Of a stretch of DNA of 64,000 bases, positions 8,497 through 17,683 are shown piece by piece; the stretch's first letter is position 1; the number at the start of each line of letters is the position of its first letter. Location of the stretch: contig NZ_QUAB01000015.1 in NCBI RefSeq assembly GCF_003387575.1, forward strand, positions 1 to 64,000. The letters run 5' to 3'. Position numbers and translations under genes: made by a program. The notes beneath the pieces were generated by a model that saw only the letters and a list, made by a program, of their open reading frames with translations, did not search any database and was not told the origin of the DNA. Source of the DNA: Microbacterium bovistercoris. Lineage in GTDB: Bacteria; Actinomycetota; Actinomycetes; Actinomycetales; Microbacteriaceae.

Positions 8497-9581
8497 ATCT
8501 TTCTCCCTCGTTCACGTTTGCAGTAGTACAAGACATAGCGCCGCAGCGTGGATTCTCGAGCGAAGCTGTGGACCAGGTCAGGCGTGAACCACCGCCCCCA
8601 GCGCCCTGCCCGCTGGGCGCGTCGCACATCGGCGACCATTCGCGCGCTCGTGGGCTCATCGAGCAGTCCGTCCAGCACCCATCGGTCACGACGGTTGAAC
8701 GGACTCAGAGCGCGTGGCGCCTCCTGCAGAAGCCGACGCAGCAAAGCGGCGACCTCCGCGACGTCCCCGTCCGGGGGATTCGTGTCGACCACGGCCTGGG
8801 CAGTGCCCACGATGCTGACCCGGATGAGCTTGATCGCCAGCGCCTGTCGGTATGCGGGTGAGAGCGCCGCAAATACGCCGTCCTGGAACAAGCGCGTGAT
8901 CGGCTCGAACCTCTCTGTCATCGTCATCGTGGACTCCGTGGTGCGCTGACGCGCGTCCTCGCCGATGACGTAGCTCCCCATGCCACCGAGGAAATCGATC
9001 CGTCCGCCATGGGCCCAGAGCCGAATGCCGAAGTCGAAGTCCTCGCCGACTCGCATCCCCTCGACCATACGCAGTCCGAGCGCGCGCATCCGCTCGGTCC
9101 GGATGAGGCCCAGCGGCGCCGTTCGGTAGAAGAGGCGGTCCTTCGCCGCGTCCAGACGCACTCGTCGTCCAAGCCGCACCAGCGGGTTCGGCATGATGGT
9201 ATGGCTCTGCCGGCGGATCTGCGCGATTGCGGCGTCGGGGCGTTCGGCGTCGACATGAGCGATCCAGCGGCTCATCACACCCGGCTCGAGAAAGTCGTCC
9301 GATCCCATCACGCCGCAGTATTCCGCCTCGACGGAATCGAGTCCCCGATTGAAGGGGCCCGCCGCGCTGCGGATATCGTCGCGGAAGGGTACGACGCGAA
9401 CATCGCCCGGAATCTCCGCCAGACGACTCGCAAGGCTCGACGCATCGATGCCGTGCGCGACGACGGTCACGCGTACTCGGTCGCGCACATCATCATCGGC
9501 CAGCACCGAGGAGACAGCTCGCTCAATCGGGCGACTCTCGTCATGACAAGCGATGACGATCTCCACAAAGGGTGCGCTCAC
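8493..9581 (-). CDS. Glycosyltransferase family 2
   Basis: This is a 362-residue GT-A enzyme. The chosen GTG at 9581 forms a GTGA overlap with the stop of the ABC exporter; the longer reading to 9683 would run over 100 bp into that gene. The protein starts FVEIVIACHDESRPIERAV, a typical GT2 first strand, and has the acidic motif VMGSDDFLEPG. It is clearly homologous to the C-terminal half of the fused glycosyltransferase at 1565-3694. The C-terminal 100 residues are helical and unassigned. It probably adds a sugar to the lipid-linked intermediate that the neighbouring ABC protein could flip. Confidence 0.85.
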   Translation of the reverse strand: MSAPFVEIVIACHDESRPIERAVSSVLADDDVRDRVRVTVVAHGIDASSLASRLAEIPGDVRVVPFRDDIRSAAGPFNRGLDSVEAEYCGVMGSDDFLEPGVMSRWIAHVDAERPDAAIAQIRRQSHTIMPNPLVRLGRRVRLDAAKDRLFYRTAPLGLIRTERMRALGLRMVEGMRVGEDFDFGIRLWAHGGRIDFLGGMGSYVIGEDARQRTTESTMTMTERFEPITRLFQDGVFAALSPAYRQALAIKLIRVSIVGTAQAVVDTNPPDGDVAEVAALLRRLLQEAPRALSPFNRRDRWVLDGLLDEPTSARMVADVRRAQRAGRWGRWFTPDLVHSFARESTLRRYVLYYCKRERGRKM

Positions 9582-11386
9582 GCGAGCCCCGCGAGTTGAG
9601 CTTGCTCGGCGAAGTTCGGTACTCGTGCGACGAGTTCGTCGAAGGTCCCGCGGTCGGCTATGGTCCCGTCCTGCATGAAACACACCAGATCGCTGTCCCG
9701 AATGGTGGACAACCTGTGCGCGACCGACACGATCGTCACCTCGCCCTTGAGTCCACGGATCGCCTCGGTGACCTTGGATTCCGTCTTCGTGTCCAGGGCG
9801 CTGGTCGCTTCATCGAGCACGAGGACGAGCGGATCACTATACAAAGCACGGGCAATGCCAAGCCGCTGACGCTGTCCGCCCGACAGGGACATTCCCCTCT
9901 CCCCGATGCGATCCCGCATGCCGCCTTCGCGCTGTTCGATCGTCTCCCACAGCTGCGCCCGCTCGAGTGCCGCTCGCACCTTGTCGAAATCGATCTCCGA
10001 GTCGTCCCACGCGAGCGCCACGTTCTGAGCGACCGTGCCATCGAACAACGACACATCCTGAGGTACATAACCGACTCGTTCTCGCCAGGCCGCGAGCACG
10101 TCGTTGAGGTCCTGTCCATCGAGAGCAATCGTGCCTTGTTGGGGAACCAGCAGACCAAGAAGCACATCGACCAGCGTCGACTTTCCGGCGCCGGAGGATC
10201 CGACAAGTGCCAGCGAACTTCCGATGGGTATCGTCAGGTCGATGCTGTGCAAAGCAGGGGTGTCTTCATGCTTGGGATAGCCGAAGGAGACGCCGGATAG
10301 CGTGAGCGTCTTCGGCGATCCGTCGATCGGCTCCTGTCCCAACTTTTCGGCGACCTCGAGGTACTTTTCGGAGACCTGAAGATCGAAGATGACGGCCTGC
10401 ACGTGCGGAACGTTCGCCGTGGTCCTTGTCACGATCGACTGGAAACCGGTGAGGGAAGGTACCAGACGGAACCCCGCGACTGCGAACAACGCCACGGCTG
10501 CCAGGGCTTCCTGCATCCCGCTCTCTCCGGCGCCACCGGCGACGTATGCCACCCCGCCGACCAGGACGAAGCCGCCGACGAGCGCCGCGTTCAGAACGAA
10601 GCCGGGGACCGATCCGAGGAAGTTCAGATTGGCGCGAGCCCTCGTGCTGAATGCGCGGTTGTACTGGACGATCTCCGCGACCTCACCGGTCTTGTTGCGG
10701 AGCGTGATCTCCTTGAGCGCCTGCATCATCTCAGTCATCAGCGTCGCGACCTTGAATGAGTAGTCTCGCGACACGCGACCGGCCTGGACGCTGCGACCGG
10801 AGACGACCCAGTACAGCAGCGCCATGATCAGTCCCAAGTAGACGACGGTGATCACCGCCGTCACTGGCTGCGCCACCACGATGATGCCGAGAATCAGCAC
10901 GAAACTCACGATGAGACTCGGAAGTTGCACGATCGGAAGCAGGAATCCGCTCACCGCATTCGCGATTCCGACGTCGGCGATTCGGACGATCTGCGCGGTG
11001 TTCCTCCCCAGCCGATACGTCCAGGGCGCCTTGATGTACGCGTCGAAGAGCTGGCGACCGATCTCCAGCTCGAAGTCCGCGAACCGACGCGTCGCAAACC
11101 ACTGCTGCAGCAGCGCGAGCACTGACTTGACCAGGATCAGCAAAGCGACCACACCGATCAACCAGATGTACGAGCCAGCACTGATCTCGCCGATGATGGG
11201 TAGATTGATCGGCGCCCTGGCGATCATCGGCGCCAGGCTCAATGCCAGCAGCATGATCGCCGCGATGTCCAGTACCGTCAGCAGGCAGGAGATGACGATG
11301 TAGCGAACGAGATAGGCTCGCGCGTCGGCGGGCAGGTAGCCCATGAGCTCGTTATACGACTTCGTGACGAGTTTCATAGACGCCAC
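9578..11386 (-). CDS. ABC exporter, fused membrane and ATPase domains (flippase type)
   Basis: This 602-residue half-transporter has an N-terminal six-helix membrane domain (about 1-320) and a C-terminal ATPase. The ATPase shows Walker A GSSGAGKST, signature LSGGQRQRLGIARAL, Walker B VLVLDEATSALD and the switch histidine in VAHRLS. The layout and its place among glycosyltransferases resemble PglK/MsbA-type flippases that move lipid-linked oligosaccharides across the membrane, so that role is inferred here. The GTG at 11386 lies 15 bp after the previous stop; an ATG at 11377 is an alternative start, and neither has a strong Shine-Dalgarno sequence. Confidence 0.88.
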   Translation of the reverse strand: MASMKLVTKSYNELMGYLPADARAYLVRYIVISCLLTVLDIAAIMLLALSLAPMIARAPINLPIIGEISAGSYIWLIGVVALLILVKSVLALLQQWFATRRFADFELEIGRQLFDAYIKAPWTYRLGRNTAQIVRIADVGIANAVSGFLLPIVQLPSLIVSFVLILGIIVVAQPVTAVITVVYLGLIMALLYWVVSGRSVQAGRVSRDYSFKVATLMTEMMQALKEITLRNKTGEVAEIVQYNRAFSTRARANLNFLGSVPGFVLNAALVGGFVLVGGVAYVAGGAGESGMQEALAAVALFAVAGFRLVPSLTGFQSIVTRTTANVPHVQAVIFDLQVSEKYLEVAEKLGQEPIDGSPKTLTLSGVSFGYPKHEDTPALHSIDLTIPIGSSLALVGSSGAGKSTLVDVLLGLLVPQQGTIALDGQDLNDVLAAWRERVGYVPQDVSLFDGTVAQNVALAWDDSEIDFDKVRAALERAQLWETIEQREGGMRDRIGERGMSLSGGQRQRLGIARALYSDPLVLVLDEATSALDTKTESKVTEAIRGLKGEVTIVSVAHRLSTIRDSDLVCFMQDGTIADRGTFDELVARVPNFAEQAQLAGLA

Positions 11387-11401
11387 CCGACCCGGCTCAG
11401 A

Positions 11402-12613
11402 TCAATGCACACGTGTCGATTCTCCCACAGGAGGCGGGACGCCTACTCCGAGGAACGGCGCGAGCACATCGCGCGCCCGTCGTCCGTCGTGCACATCTGC
11501 AACGAACGCCGGTCCCCGAGCGGCGACTGCACGTGCCTGTTCCCGATCGTCCAGAATTGCCCGCAGCACACGTTCCAGGTCGGCGGCACGAGCCTCGACC
11601 ACGGGCAGTTCGTGTCCCGTCACCGCGCCCACCGTCGCGCGGACCTGATCCGATACATGGCTGACGACGACGCGCCCGCCCGCCATCGCCTCGCATGCAG
11701 CAACCCCGTATATTCCCAGTGAGAACTGGTCGAGCACGATATCAGCGTCGCCATAGACTCGAGGCATCTCGACTGCGGGGATACCAACGACCTCGCGATA
11801 GTCGATGACACCCTCGGCATCCATCCGACGCAGGAGGCCCGCGATCAGGGCCGTGCCCTTGAGCCCGGCCCGACTTGGCGCGTGCACGACGACCGGGCGT
11901 TCCCGCTCCAGGACAGCACCCCCCGCGGCACTCGACCATCGCCGGTGATCAACGACTACCGGAAGCCAGCTTGCGTGAGGGACGAACGCGAGCAGGTCGG
12001 GAGTGGAGACGAAGTTCGGCAGCCCGGTGGCTGCGATAAGTTCATGATTGCGAGCAGCTATCCGCTCAAGCTGCGCCTGATCAGGGTAGGTCCCTGAAAG
12101 AAATGGCGAGTCCGGGTCCATTCGGGCATGGACGCTCGGGAGGCGGATATCGCTGCCGTGCCAAAGCAGCCCCACATGGACATCATGGAGCGCCAGGTCT
12201 CCGATGTCCTCGCGGACACCGATCCCCGGACCGAACAGTCGGCGACCCGACTCAATCAGCACGTGGGAGAAGCGCCGCACGACTGCGCGGCGCTGAGCGC
12301 GCTGCCACCGCACATTCGTTATCGCGTATGCCGTGCTGACCGATTGGTCGGCAGGGAATGAGAAGAGATCCTCATCCGCGCGAAACATCACGTTCATGGC
12401 CGCGGTCTCGGGGATCCGGGACGCAGCCTGGGCCCAGGCGTGCGCCTGGCCTGCCGAGTTCACGGGACCGATCAACAGCCGTCGCTCCGCCCGGGGCACG
12501 CTCGCAGTTCCCGCGGCACGAAATGAAGCCCGCTTCCATGGCAACAGCCGCTCAGCGATCGGGTCGGGCATCTGAGCAACCACGCGCTGCTTGAATGAGC
12601 GCTCAGAGCTCAT
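11402..12613 (-). CDS. Glycosyltransferase, GT4-like
   Basis: This protein has 403 residues from the ATG at 12613, which overlaps the acyltransferase stop as ATGA; the longer open frame to 13267 is a shadow of that gene. The N-terminal half contains LLIGPVNSAGQAHAWAQAA and GLLWHGSDIRLPS. The C-terminal half has the GT4-like nucleotide-binding region DADIVLDQFSLGIYGVAA followed by CEAMAGGRVVVSHV, in which Glu of CEAM would be the second Glu of an EX7E-like motif. It is presumably a sugar transferase of the same polysaccharide operon; donor and acceptor are unknown. Confidence 0.75.
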   Translation of the reverse strand: MSSERSFKQRVVAQMPDPIAERLLPWKRASFRAAGTASVPRAERRLLIGPVNSAGQAHAWAQAASRIPETAAMNVMFRADEDLFSFPADQSVSTAYAITNVRWQRAQRRAVVRRFSHVLIESGRRLFGPGIGVREDIGDLALHDVHVGLLWHGSDIRLPSVHARMDPDSPFLSGTYPDQAQLERIAARNHELIAATGLPNFVSTPDLLAFVPHASWLPVVVDHRRWSSAAGGAVLERERPVVVHAPSRAGLKGTALIAGLLRRMDAEGVIDYREVVGIPAVEMPRVYGDADIVLDQFSLGIYGVAACEAMAGGRVVVSHVSDQVRATVGAVTGHELPVVEARAADLERVLRAILDDREQARAVAARGPAFVADVHDGRRARDVLAPFLGVGVPPPVGESTRVH

Positions 12614-13680
12614 GCCAGGTACCGTCCGATCTTCGGAATGCGATGCAGGACAGTCGCTACGAGCAGGCTCAGGATGAGGACGACCGCCGTGAGCAGCGGG
12701 ACACCGATCACGACCGGGAGAACATCGGTCGTGATCCCCATGGACGCGAGGACGCTCAAGAAGAACGGGTGAACGAGATAGATCCCGAACGACGCAGCAC
12801 CGATGATCATCGTCATCCGCCGCGGTCCCCGCGCGCCAGGACGCTCGGAGAATCTCTTCACAAGAAGGAACACAGCAACCGAAGCGACGAGGACGTTCGG
12901 CGTGAGGTACTCGTACAAGGTGCTGTCGGCAGCGCCGTGCCGCGCCGTCAGCCACGCGGTTCCGGCGGCCGTGATCACGACGGCGACGAAACCGGCCGAA
13001 GCGATCACCCACCCGTGCATCTCGGCGAACAACCCGTTGTGCAGAAGATGACCCAACACGAAGAACAGCGTGTAGCCCAATACCAGGTCGATCCGGGCCC
13101 TTCCGATGATCTCCGCGACGATCGGCCCGATCACCGGAAGACGATCCAGAAGCGGCACCACCGTCGACCCGATCGCCGCGAGCGAGACGAACACGATCGC
13201 GATGCTCCGCGTTGCGGTGATCGCCCGGAGGATGGGCGTGGCAACGTACAGCCACAGCAGCGCCCACAGGAACCAGAGATGGTAGTTGCCGATCAGAACC
13301 TGCTCGATCAGTTCTCGCCCCCCCCTGAACTCACCGAACACGAACGTGTTCATGAGCGCGTAGAAGGCGGACCACACGAGGAACGCGACCAGCACCCGCG
13401 GCGCACTTCGGCGCAGGAGCGACGAGTAAGTCACCGGACGCGCTGGATCGAGGAACAGCGCACCGCTGATCATGAAGAACACGGGCACGCAGAACCGGAC
13501 CGCACTGTCATACGCGTTGAGGATCTGCCAGGAAGCGTCCCCGGGCACCTCCACGTACCACTGTTGAGCGGCGACATGCAGAACGACGACGCCGACGATG
13601 GCAACGACACGAAGCCGGTCGAAGTACGCAGTGCGCGGAGCTTCGACCGGCTCAGGATCCAGCCGGACGGTGTCTGTCAA
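12610..13680 (-). CDS. Acyltransferase family 3 membrane protein
   Basis: This 356-residue polytopic acyltransferase 3 protein carries the expected Asp21, Arg24 and His35 in its first helix and FFMISGALFLDP at about residues 68-79. It likely O-acetylates a sugar of the polymer, using a cytoplasmic acyl donor and acting at or across the membrane. The start is a TTG that overlaps the preceding TGA as TTGA, so translation is probably coupled. It is one of two family members in this locus (the other is at 433-1506); they are similar in plan but not close copies. Confidence 0.85.
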   Translation of the reverse strand: MTDTVRLDPEPVEAPRTAYFDRLRVVAIVGVVVLHVAAQQWYVEVPGDASWQILNAYDSAVRFCVPVFFMISGALFLDPARPVTYSSLLRRSAPRVLVAFLVWSAFYALMNTFVFGEFRGGRELIEQVLIGNYHLWFLWALLWLYVATPILRAITATRSIAIVFVSLAAIGSTVVPLLDRLPVIGPIVAEIIGRARIDLVLGYTLFFVLGHLLHNGLFAEMHGWVIASAGFVAVVITAAGTAWLTARHGAADSTLYEYLTPNVLVASVAVFLLVKRFSERPGARGPRRMTMIIGAASFGIYLVHPFFLSVLASMGITTDVLPVVIGVPLLTAVVLILSLLVATVLHRIPKIGRYLA

Positions 13681-14660
13681 AGAACGACGGCCTCCCCGAC
13701 GCGCGCCGAATCCAGCGCGGCCTCGACCACGGCCAGGGTGCGCTGACCCTGCTCCATGGTCACAACATCCGTCTTCTCCCCGAGCACCGCGTCGCGGAAC
13801 GCCTCGTGCTCGACTCGGAGCGGCTCACGCTTCGCGAACGCGAATCGGGTGACATCGCCCTCGGAGACCCCCCGGAAGCTCGACACCGACTCCCACTCGA
13901 GAGGGATCGTACCGTTCGCGTAGAACGTCAGGTCGCCGGTGGAGGTGTCCGCGACGAACGCCCCCTTCTCCCCCGTGACGACTGTGAGCCGCTCCTTCAT
14001 CGGAGAGAGCCAGTTCACGATGTTGTTCACGATGACGCCCGACGCGGTGCGGCCAGTGATCGTGATCATGTCCTCGTGCTCGCGGCCGCTCTTGAACGCG
14101 GTCTGCGCGAAGACGCGCTCGTAGTCGGACTGCACGACCCAGGCCGTGAGGTCGACGTCGTGCGAGGCGAGGTCCTTCGCGACGCCAACGTCGGCGATGC
14201 GCGCCGGGAACGGTCCCTGACGACGCGTCGCGACCTGATACACCGCGCCGAGCTCGCCCGCCTCGATCCGCCGACGCAGCTCCTGCACTGCCGGGTTGAA
14301 TCTCTCGATGTGTCCGACTGCACCGACGAGGCCCGCCTCCGCAAAGGCGTCGACCATGCGCTGGCCAGCCTCGAGGCTGTGCGCGATCGGCTTCTCGACC
14401 AGCGTGTGCACGCCTGCGGCGGCCAGCTTGAGTGCGGCGTCCTCATGGAACCGGGTCGGCACCGCGACGACGGCGATGTCGATCCCCTCTCCGATCAGTG
14501 CATCGATGTCTGGCAGCATGCTCAGATCGGCCGCGACACCGTGCGGGTCTCCACCAGGGTCGGCGATCGCGACCAGATCCACGCCGTCCACTTCACGCAG
14601 TACGCGCGCGTGATGGCGGCCCATCATCCCGACCCCGAGCAGGCCGGCGCGCAGCGCCAT
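13677..14660 (-). CDS. Gfo/Idh/MocA family oxidoreductase, nucleotide-sugar dehydrogenase (WbpB-like)
   Basis: This 327-residue NAD(P)-dependent dehydrogenase has the Rossmann glycine motif GVGMMG at residues 9-14, the family motif VEKPIAHS and the conserved SHDVDLTAW segment. It lies directly downstream of a DegT aminotransferase and a left-handed beta-helix acetyltransferase. That trio matches WbpB/WbpE/WbpD of the UDP-2,3-diacetamido-uronate pathway, in which the dehydrogenase oxidises C3 of UDP-GlcNAcA before transamination. The start shares one base with the aminotransferase stop (TGATG). Family membership is clear; the exact substrate is inferred from context. Confidence 0.85.
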   Translation of the reverse strand: MALRAGLLGVGMMGRHHARVLREVDGVDLVAIADPGGDPHGVAADLSMLPDIDALIGEGIDIAVVAVPTRFHEDAALKLAAAGVHTLVEKPIAHSLEAGQRMVDAFAEAGLVGAVGHIERFNPAVQELRRRIEAGELGAVYQVATRRQGPFPARIADVGVAKDLASHDVDLTAWVVQSDYERVFAQTAFKSGREHEDMITITGRTASGVIVNNIVNWLSPMKERLTVVTGEKGAFVADTSTGDLTFYANGTIPLEWESVSSFRGVSEGDVTRFAFAKREPLRVEHEAFRDAVLGEKTDVVTMEQGQRTLAVVEAALDSARVGEAVVL

Positions 14661-15757
14661 CAGGCGCCTGCCCCGACGACGGTGTTGACCGCGGCCACGA
14701 TGCGGTCCAGATCACTCTGGGAGAGCGACGGGTGCACCGGCAAGGAGACGACCTCGCGGGCGGCGCGCTCGGTCTCCGGCAGGTCCAGCCCCGGCGCGTA
14801 CGGCGCGAGCGAGGGAAGTCGGTGGTTGGGGATCGGGTAGTACACACCTGCACCGACGTTGTGCTCCGCCTTCAGTGCGGCGACGAAGCCGTCGCGGTCC
14901 TCGGGCACGCGGATCGTGTACTGGTGGTAGACGTGCACCGCACCCTCGGCGACCGGCGGCACAACCACACCCTGCAGGTTCGCGTCGAGGAAGGCCGCGT
15001 TCTGTTGGCGGGTCGTCGTCCACGCGTCGACCTTGGTCAGTTGCACCCGGCCGATTGCAGCGTGGATGTCGGTCATTCGGGCATTAAACCCGACGACCTC
15101 ATTGTCGTACTGACGCTCCATACCCTGGTTGCGCAGCAGTTTCAGCATTCGCGCGATCTCGCCGTTCGCGGCCGAGACCATCCCGCCCTCACCGCTAGTC
15201 ATGTTCTTCGTCGGGTACAGGCTGAACATCGCGAACTCGCCGAACGTGCCCACCGGACGCCCATCCAGCGATGCACCGTGCGCCTGTGCTGCGTCCTCGT
15301 AGAGGGCGACGCCGCGCTCGGTTGCCAACGCCTCCAGCTCCCGCAGCCGCGCCGGGTGCCCGTAAAGGTGCACTGGCAGGATGCCTTTCGTCTTCGGCGT
15401 GATCGCCGCGGCCACCGCCGCAGGATCCAATGTAAACGTCTCTGGCTCGATGTCCACAAACACCGGCGTACCGCCCGTCAGCGCGACCGAGTTGCCCGTC
15501 GCGGCGAACGTGAACGACGGCACGATGACCTCGTCACCGGCGCCCACGCCCGCGGCCAACAGACCGAGGTGCAGTCCGGCGGTGCCGCTGTTGACCGCTA
15601 TGGACGGACGGCCCTGCACGAAATGCTCGGAGAACTCCGCCTCGAACGCCGCCACCTCAGGGCCCTGCGCGACCATGCCGCTGCGCATTACACGATCTAC
15701 TGCGGCACGCTCCTCGTCACCGATGATCGGCTTCGCCGGGGGAATGAACTCGCTCAC
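14660..15757 (-). CDS. DegT/DnrJ/EryC1 family sugar aminotransferase (WbpE-like)
   Basis: This is a 365-residue PLP-dependent aminotransferase of the DegT/DnrJ/EryC1/StrS family. Visible signatures are SGTAGLHLGLLA near the N-terminus, the cofactor-binding EDAAQAHGA, and SLYPTKNMTSGEGG, which holds the Schiff-base lysine. Family members transaminate keto-sugar nucleotides; in this context the likely substrate is the 3-keto product of the adjacent dehydrogenase, giving the 3-amino sugar. The GTG start overlaps the stop of the acetyltransferase gene (GTGA). The family call is secure and the position on the sugar is inferred. Confidence 0.9.
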   Translation of the reverse strand: MSEFIPPAKPIIGDEERAAVDRVMRSGMVAQGPEVAAFEAEFSEHFVQGRPSIAVNSGTAGLHLGLLAAGVGAGDEVIVPSFTFAATGNSVALTGGTPVFVDIEPETFTLDPAAVAAAITPKTKGILPVHLYGHPARLRELEALATERGVALYEDAAQAHGASLDGRPVGTFGEFAMFSLYPTKNMTSGEGGMVSAANGEIARMLKLLRNQGMERQYDNEVVGFNARMTDIHAAIGRVQLTKVDAWTTTRQQNAAFLDANLQGVVVPPVAEGAVHVYHQYTIRVPEDRDGFVAALKAEHNVGAGVYYPIPNHRLPSLAPYAPGLDLPETERAAREVVSLPVHPSLSQSDLDRIVAAVNTVVGAGA

Positions 15758-16365
15758 ACTGCCTCCTTGGTCAGGATTCCATCATTCTCCACAAAGCGGT
15801 CACCACTCTGTGGGCAGATCCAGATCCCGGCGTCCTCGCCCGGCGTCAACGGCACGCCAGACTCACCGACCCAGCCGATGCGCTTCGCCGGCACGCCCGC
15901 AACGAGCGCATAGGCCGGTACGTCCTTCACAACGACCGCGCCCGCGGCAACGGTTGCCCACGCACCGATCGTCACAGGTGCGACGCAGGTCGCCCTCGCT
16001 CCGATCGCAGCGCCCTTCTCGATGGTCACGCCGACCGGCTCCCAGTCGTGCGCGCTCTTGAGGCTGCCATCGGCGTTGATCGCACGGGGATAGGTGTCGT
16101 TCGTCAGCACCACGGCCGGGCCGATGAAGACGCCGTCGCCCAGGCGTGCCGGCTCGTAGACGAGCGCGTAGTTCTGCACCTTGCAGTTGTCCCCCATCAC
16201 GACGCCGGTGCCGATGTAGACACCGCGGCCGATGATGCAGTTCTCTCCGAGCTGCGCCTGCTCCCGCACTTGCGCGAGATGCCAGATCGAGGAGCCGTCA
16301 CCGATGACGGCGTCGGAAGAGACGTCGGCGGAGTCGACGATGCGCACAGCAGAGGGGGTGGGCAC
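15754..16365 (-). CDS. Left-handed beta-helix sugar N-acetyltransferase (WbpD-like)
   Basis: This 203-residue hexapeptide-repeat acetyltransferase contains repeated isoleucine/valine-led hexads (for example IGRGVYIGTGVVMGDNCKVQ and IGAWATVAAGAVVVKDVP) and ends in AYALVAGVPAKRIGWVG. Such enzymes acetylate the amino group made by the paired aminotransferase. The last 30 residues add a small Cys-containing tail. The GTG at 16365 is chosen because GAGGAG lies 7-8 nt upstream; an in-frame ATG at 16386 lacks a ribosome binding site. It is the first gene of the ten-gene operon, with a TAGAAT -10 box at 16403-16408. Confidence 0.88.
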   Translation of the reverse strand: MPTPSAVRIVDSADVSSDAVIGDGSSIWHLAQVREQAQLGENCIIGRGVYIGTGVVMGDNCKVQNYALVYEPARLGDGVFIGPAVVLTNDTYPRAINADGSLKSAHDWEPVGVTIEKGAAIGARATCVAPVTIGAWATVAAGAVVVKDVPAYALVAGVPAKRIGWVGESGVPLTPGEDAGIWICPQSGDRFVENDGILTKEAV

Positions 16366-16402
16366 GGGGCAGTCTCCTCGAGTCATGTGGGGGTGCAGGG
16401 CG

Positions 16403-16408
16403 ATTCTA
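16403..16408 (-). promoter_or_regulatory. -10 box TAGAAT of the polysaccharide operon
   Basis: TAGAAT on the minus strand overlaps the TAG stop of the upstream gene (16406-16408). It would give a leader of about 30 nt carrying the GAGGAG ribosome binding site of the acetyltransferase. No good -35 is seen. Confidence 0.45.
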
Positions 16409-17605
16409 TCTGTGCCGTCGCCCCTGGACTTGCACCCCGGCCGCGACGTCGAAGATGATCGCAGCGCTGCGCGCGGCGACAGCACGTGCGGATACGTTGT
16501 CCTCAGCCCATGCGGCGAGGCGCTGCGCGCCGTCCGGTGAGTGCGCTGCAAGCGCGCGCCTGAGTCCGGCCGCAAACGCATCCACTTCATATCTGGTTCC
16601 GACTCCGAGGCCGTTGTCCTCGATCATCGAGCGCACAGGCTCAGGCCCGGAATACACCACCGGAGTTCCAACCGCAACGGACGCGTACAGCTTCGTCGGT
16701 ACAGCGAAGTCGTACCCCTGACCTGGGGCCAGCGTCGCAATGCTCACACGGGCGCCGCGCAACCATCGCGCCGCGTCACGCGGAGGGACCGTGTCGATGA
16801 AGCGGATCCGATCCATCAGCCCGTGACGTCGAACCGACTCCTGCATGCCCTGCCAGGATGCCCCCTGACCGATGAATGCCGCCGTCAGGGACGCGTCCTC
16901 TCGCATGACCTCGGCCAGTGCACTGACCGCCAACTCCGCCCCGTGCCACTCGCTGGCAGACCCGACGTAGACGATGTCCGCGGGCTCATGGACCGTCCCC
17001 CCGTCCACCGAGAACTGTTCCAGATCGACGCCATGCCCGACGATGTGGGTCCGAGACTCGGGTGCTAGCGCGGCGACACGGTTCTGGACGCCCTTGTTCA
17101 CGGCGAGTACCCCCGCAGCTCCGCGCAATGCGGTGGACTCGAGCCACCTCACGATCCTCACGACGAATGCAGGCGCCGACGTCGCTGCCGATGCATCGGA
17201 CCAGATATCGGCTGCGTAATAGAGGTACGGTCGTCGGCGCAACGCAGCAGCAAGGCGCATCATGAACCCTGTCGTCGGTGGCGGTTCGCAGACATACACG
17301 TCAGCACCGGCCCCGAAGAGGACACGAAAGAAGAGCGGAACATCGAAACTGAGGTACGGAAGGTAACCGCGCACATACCCGGAGCGATCCCGCAGAACCG
17401 GCCATCTATGCACTTCAGCACGCTCCGGCTCGATCGCGACGGCCTTCGGCGGGCGAGTGGTCAGCACTCGGACCTCGCCACCGCGCATCACCAGCTCGTC
17501 CACCAGCGCACCGAGCCGCAGAGACGCCGCCGCCGCCTCCGGCCGGTAGATGCGAGTGGCCACGACGACACGGAATCCTCTGACGGGTTCGACTCTACGA
17601 CTCAC
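16406..17605 (-). CDS. Glycosyltransferase family 4
   Basis: This is a GT-B enzyme of 399 residues from the GTG at 17605. The N-terminal domain starts FRVVVATRIYRPE, followed by a donor-domain region with IVYVGSASEWHGAEL and VPTKLYASVAVGTPVVYSGP, typical of WbuB/WbuC-like GT4 proteins. An in-frame GTG at 17674 would give 422 residues but sits only 9 bp from the divergent gene; an AGGAAAG stretch about 12 nt before 17605 favours the shorter form weakly. It lies just upstream of the acetyltransferase operon and is probably part of the same surface glycan pathway. Confidence 0.8.
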   Translation of the reverse strand: MSRRVEPVRGFRVVVATRIYRPEAAAASLRLGALVDELVMRGGEVRVLTTRPPKAVAIEPERAEVHRWPVLRDRSGYVRGYLPYLSFDVPLFFRVLFGAGADVYVCEPPPTTGFMMRLAAALRRRPYLYYAADIWSDASAATSAPAFVVRIVRWLESTALRGAAGVLAVNKGVQNRVAALAPESRTHIVGHGVDLEQFSVDGGTVHEPADIVYVGSASEWHGAELAVSALAEVMREDASLTAAFIGQGASWQGMQESVRRHGLMDRIRFIDTVPPRDAARWLRGARVSIATLAPGQGYDFAVPTKLYASVAVGTPVVYSGPEPVRSMIEDNGLGVGTRYEVDAFAAGLRRALAAHSPDGAQRLAAWAEDNVSARAVAARSAAIIFDVAAGVQVQGRRHR

Positions 17606-17683
17606 GCTCTGCTCACACTTTCCTGCGGTCTTCAGCGCGTCCTGCCGCTCGGTGCAGCGGGCGCTCAATGACACAATGGAATC

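Noticed and set aside
8493-9683. Longer start at 9683 for the GT2 gene
   Set aside because: It would overlap the ABC exporter gene by about 100 bp, while the GTG at 9581 fits the GTGA overlap.
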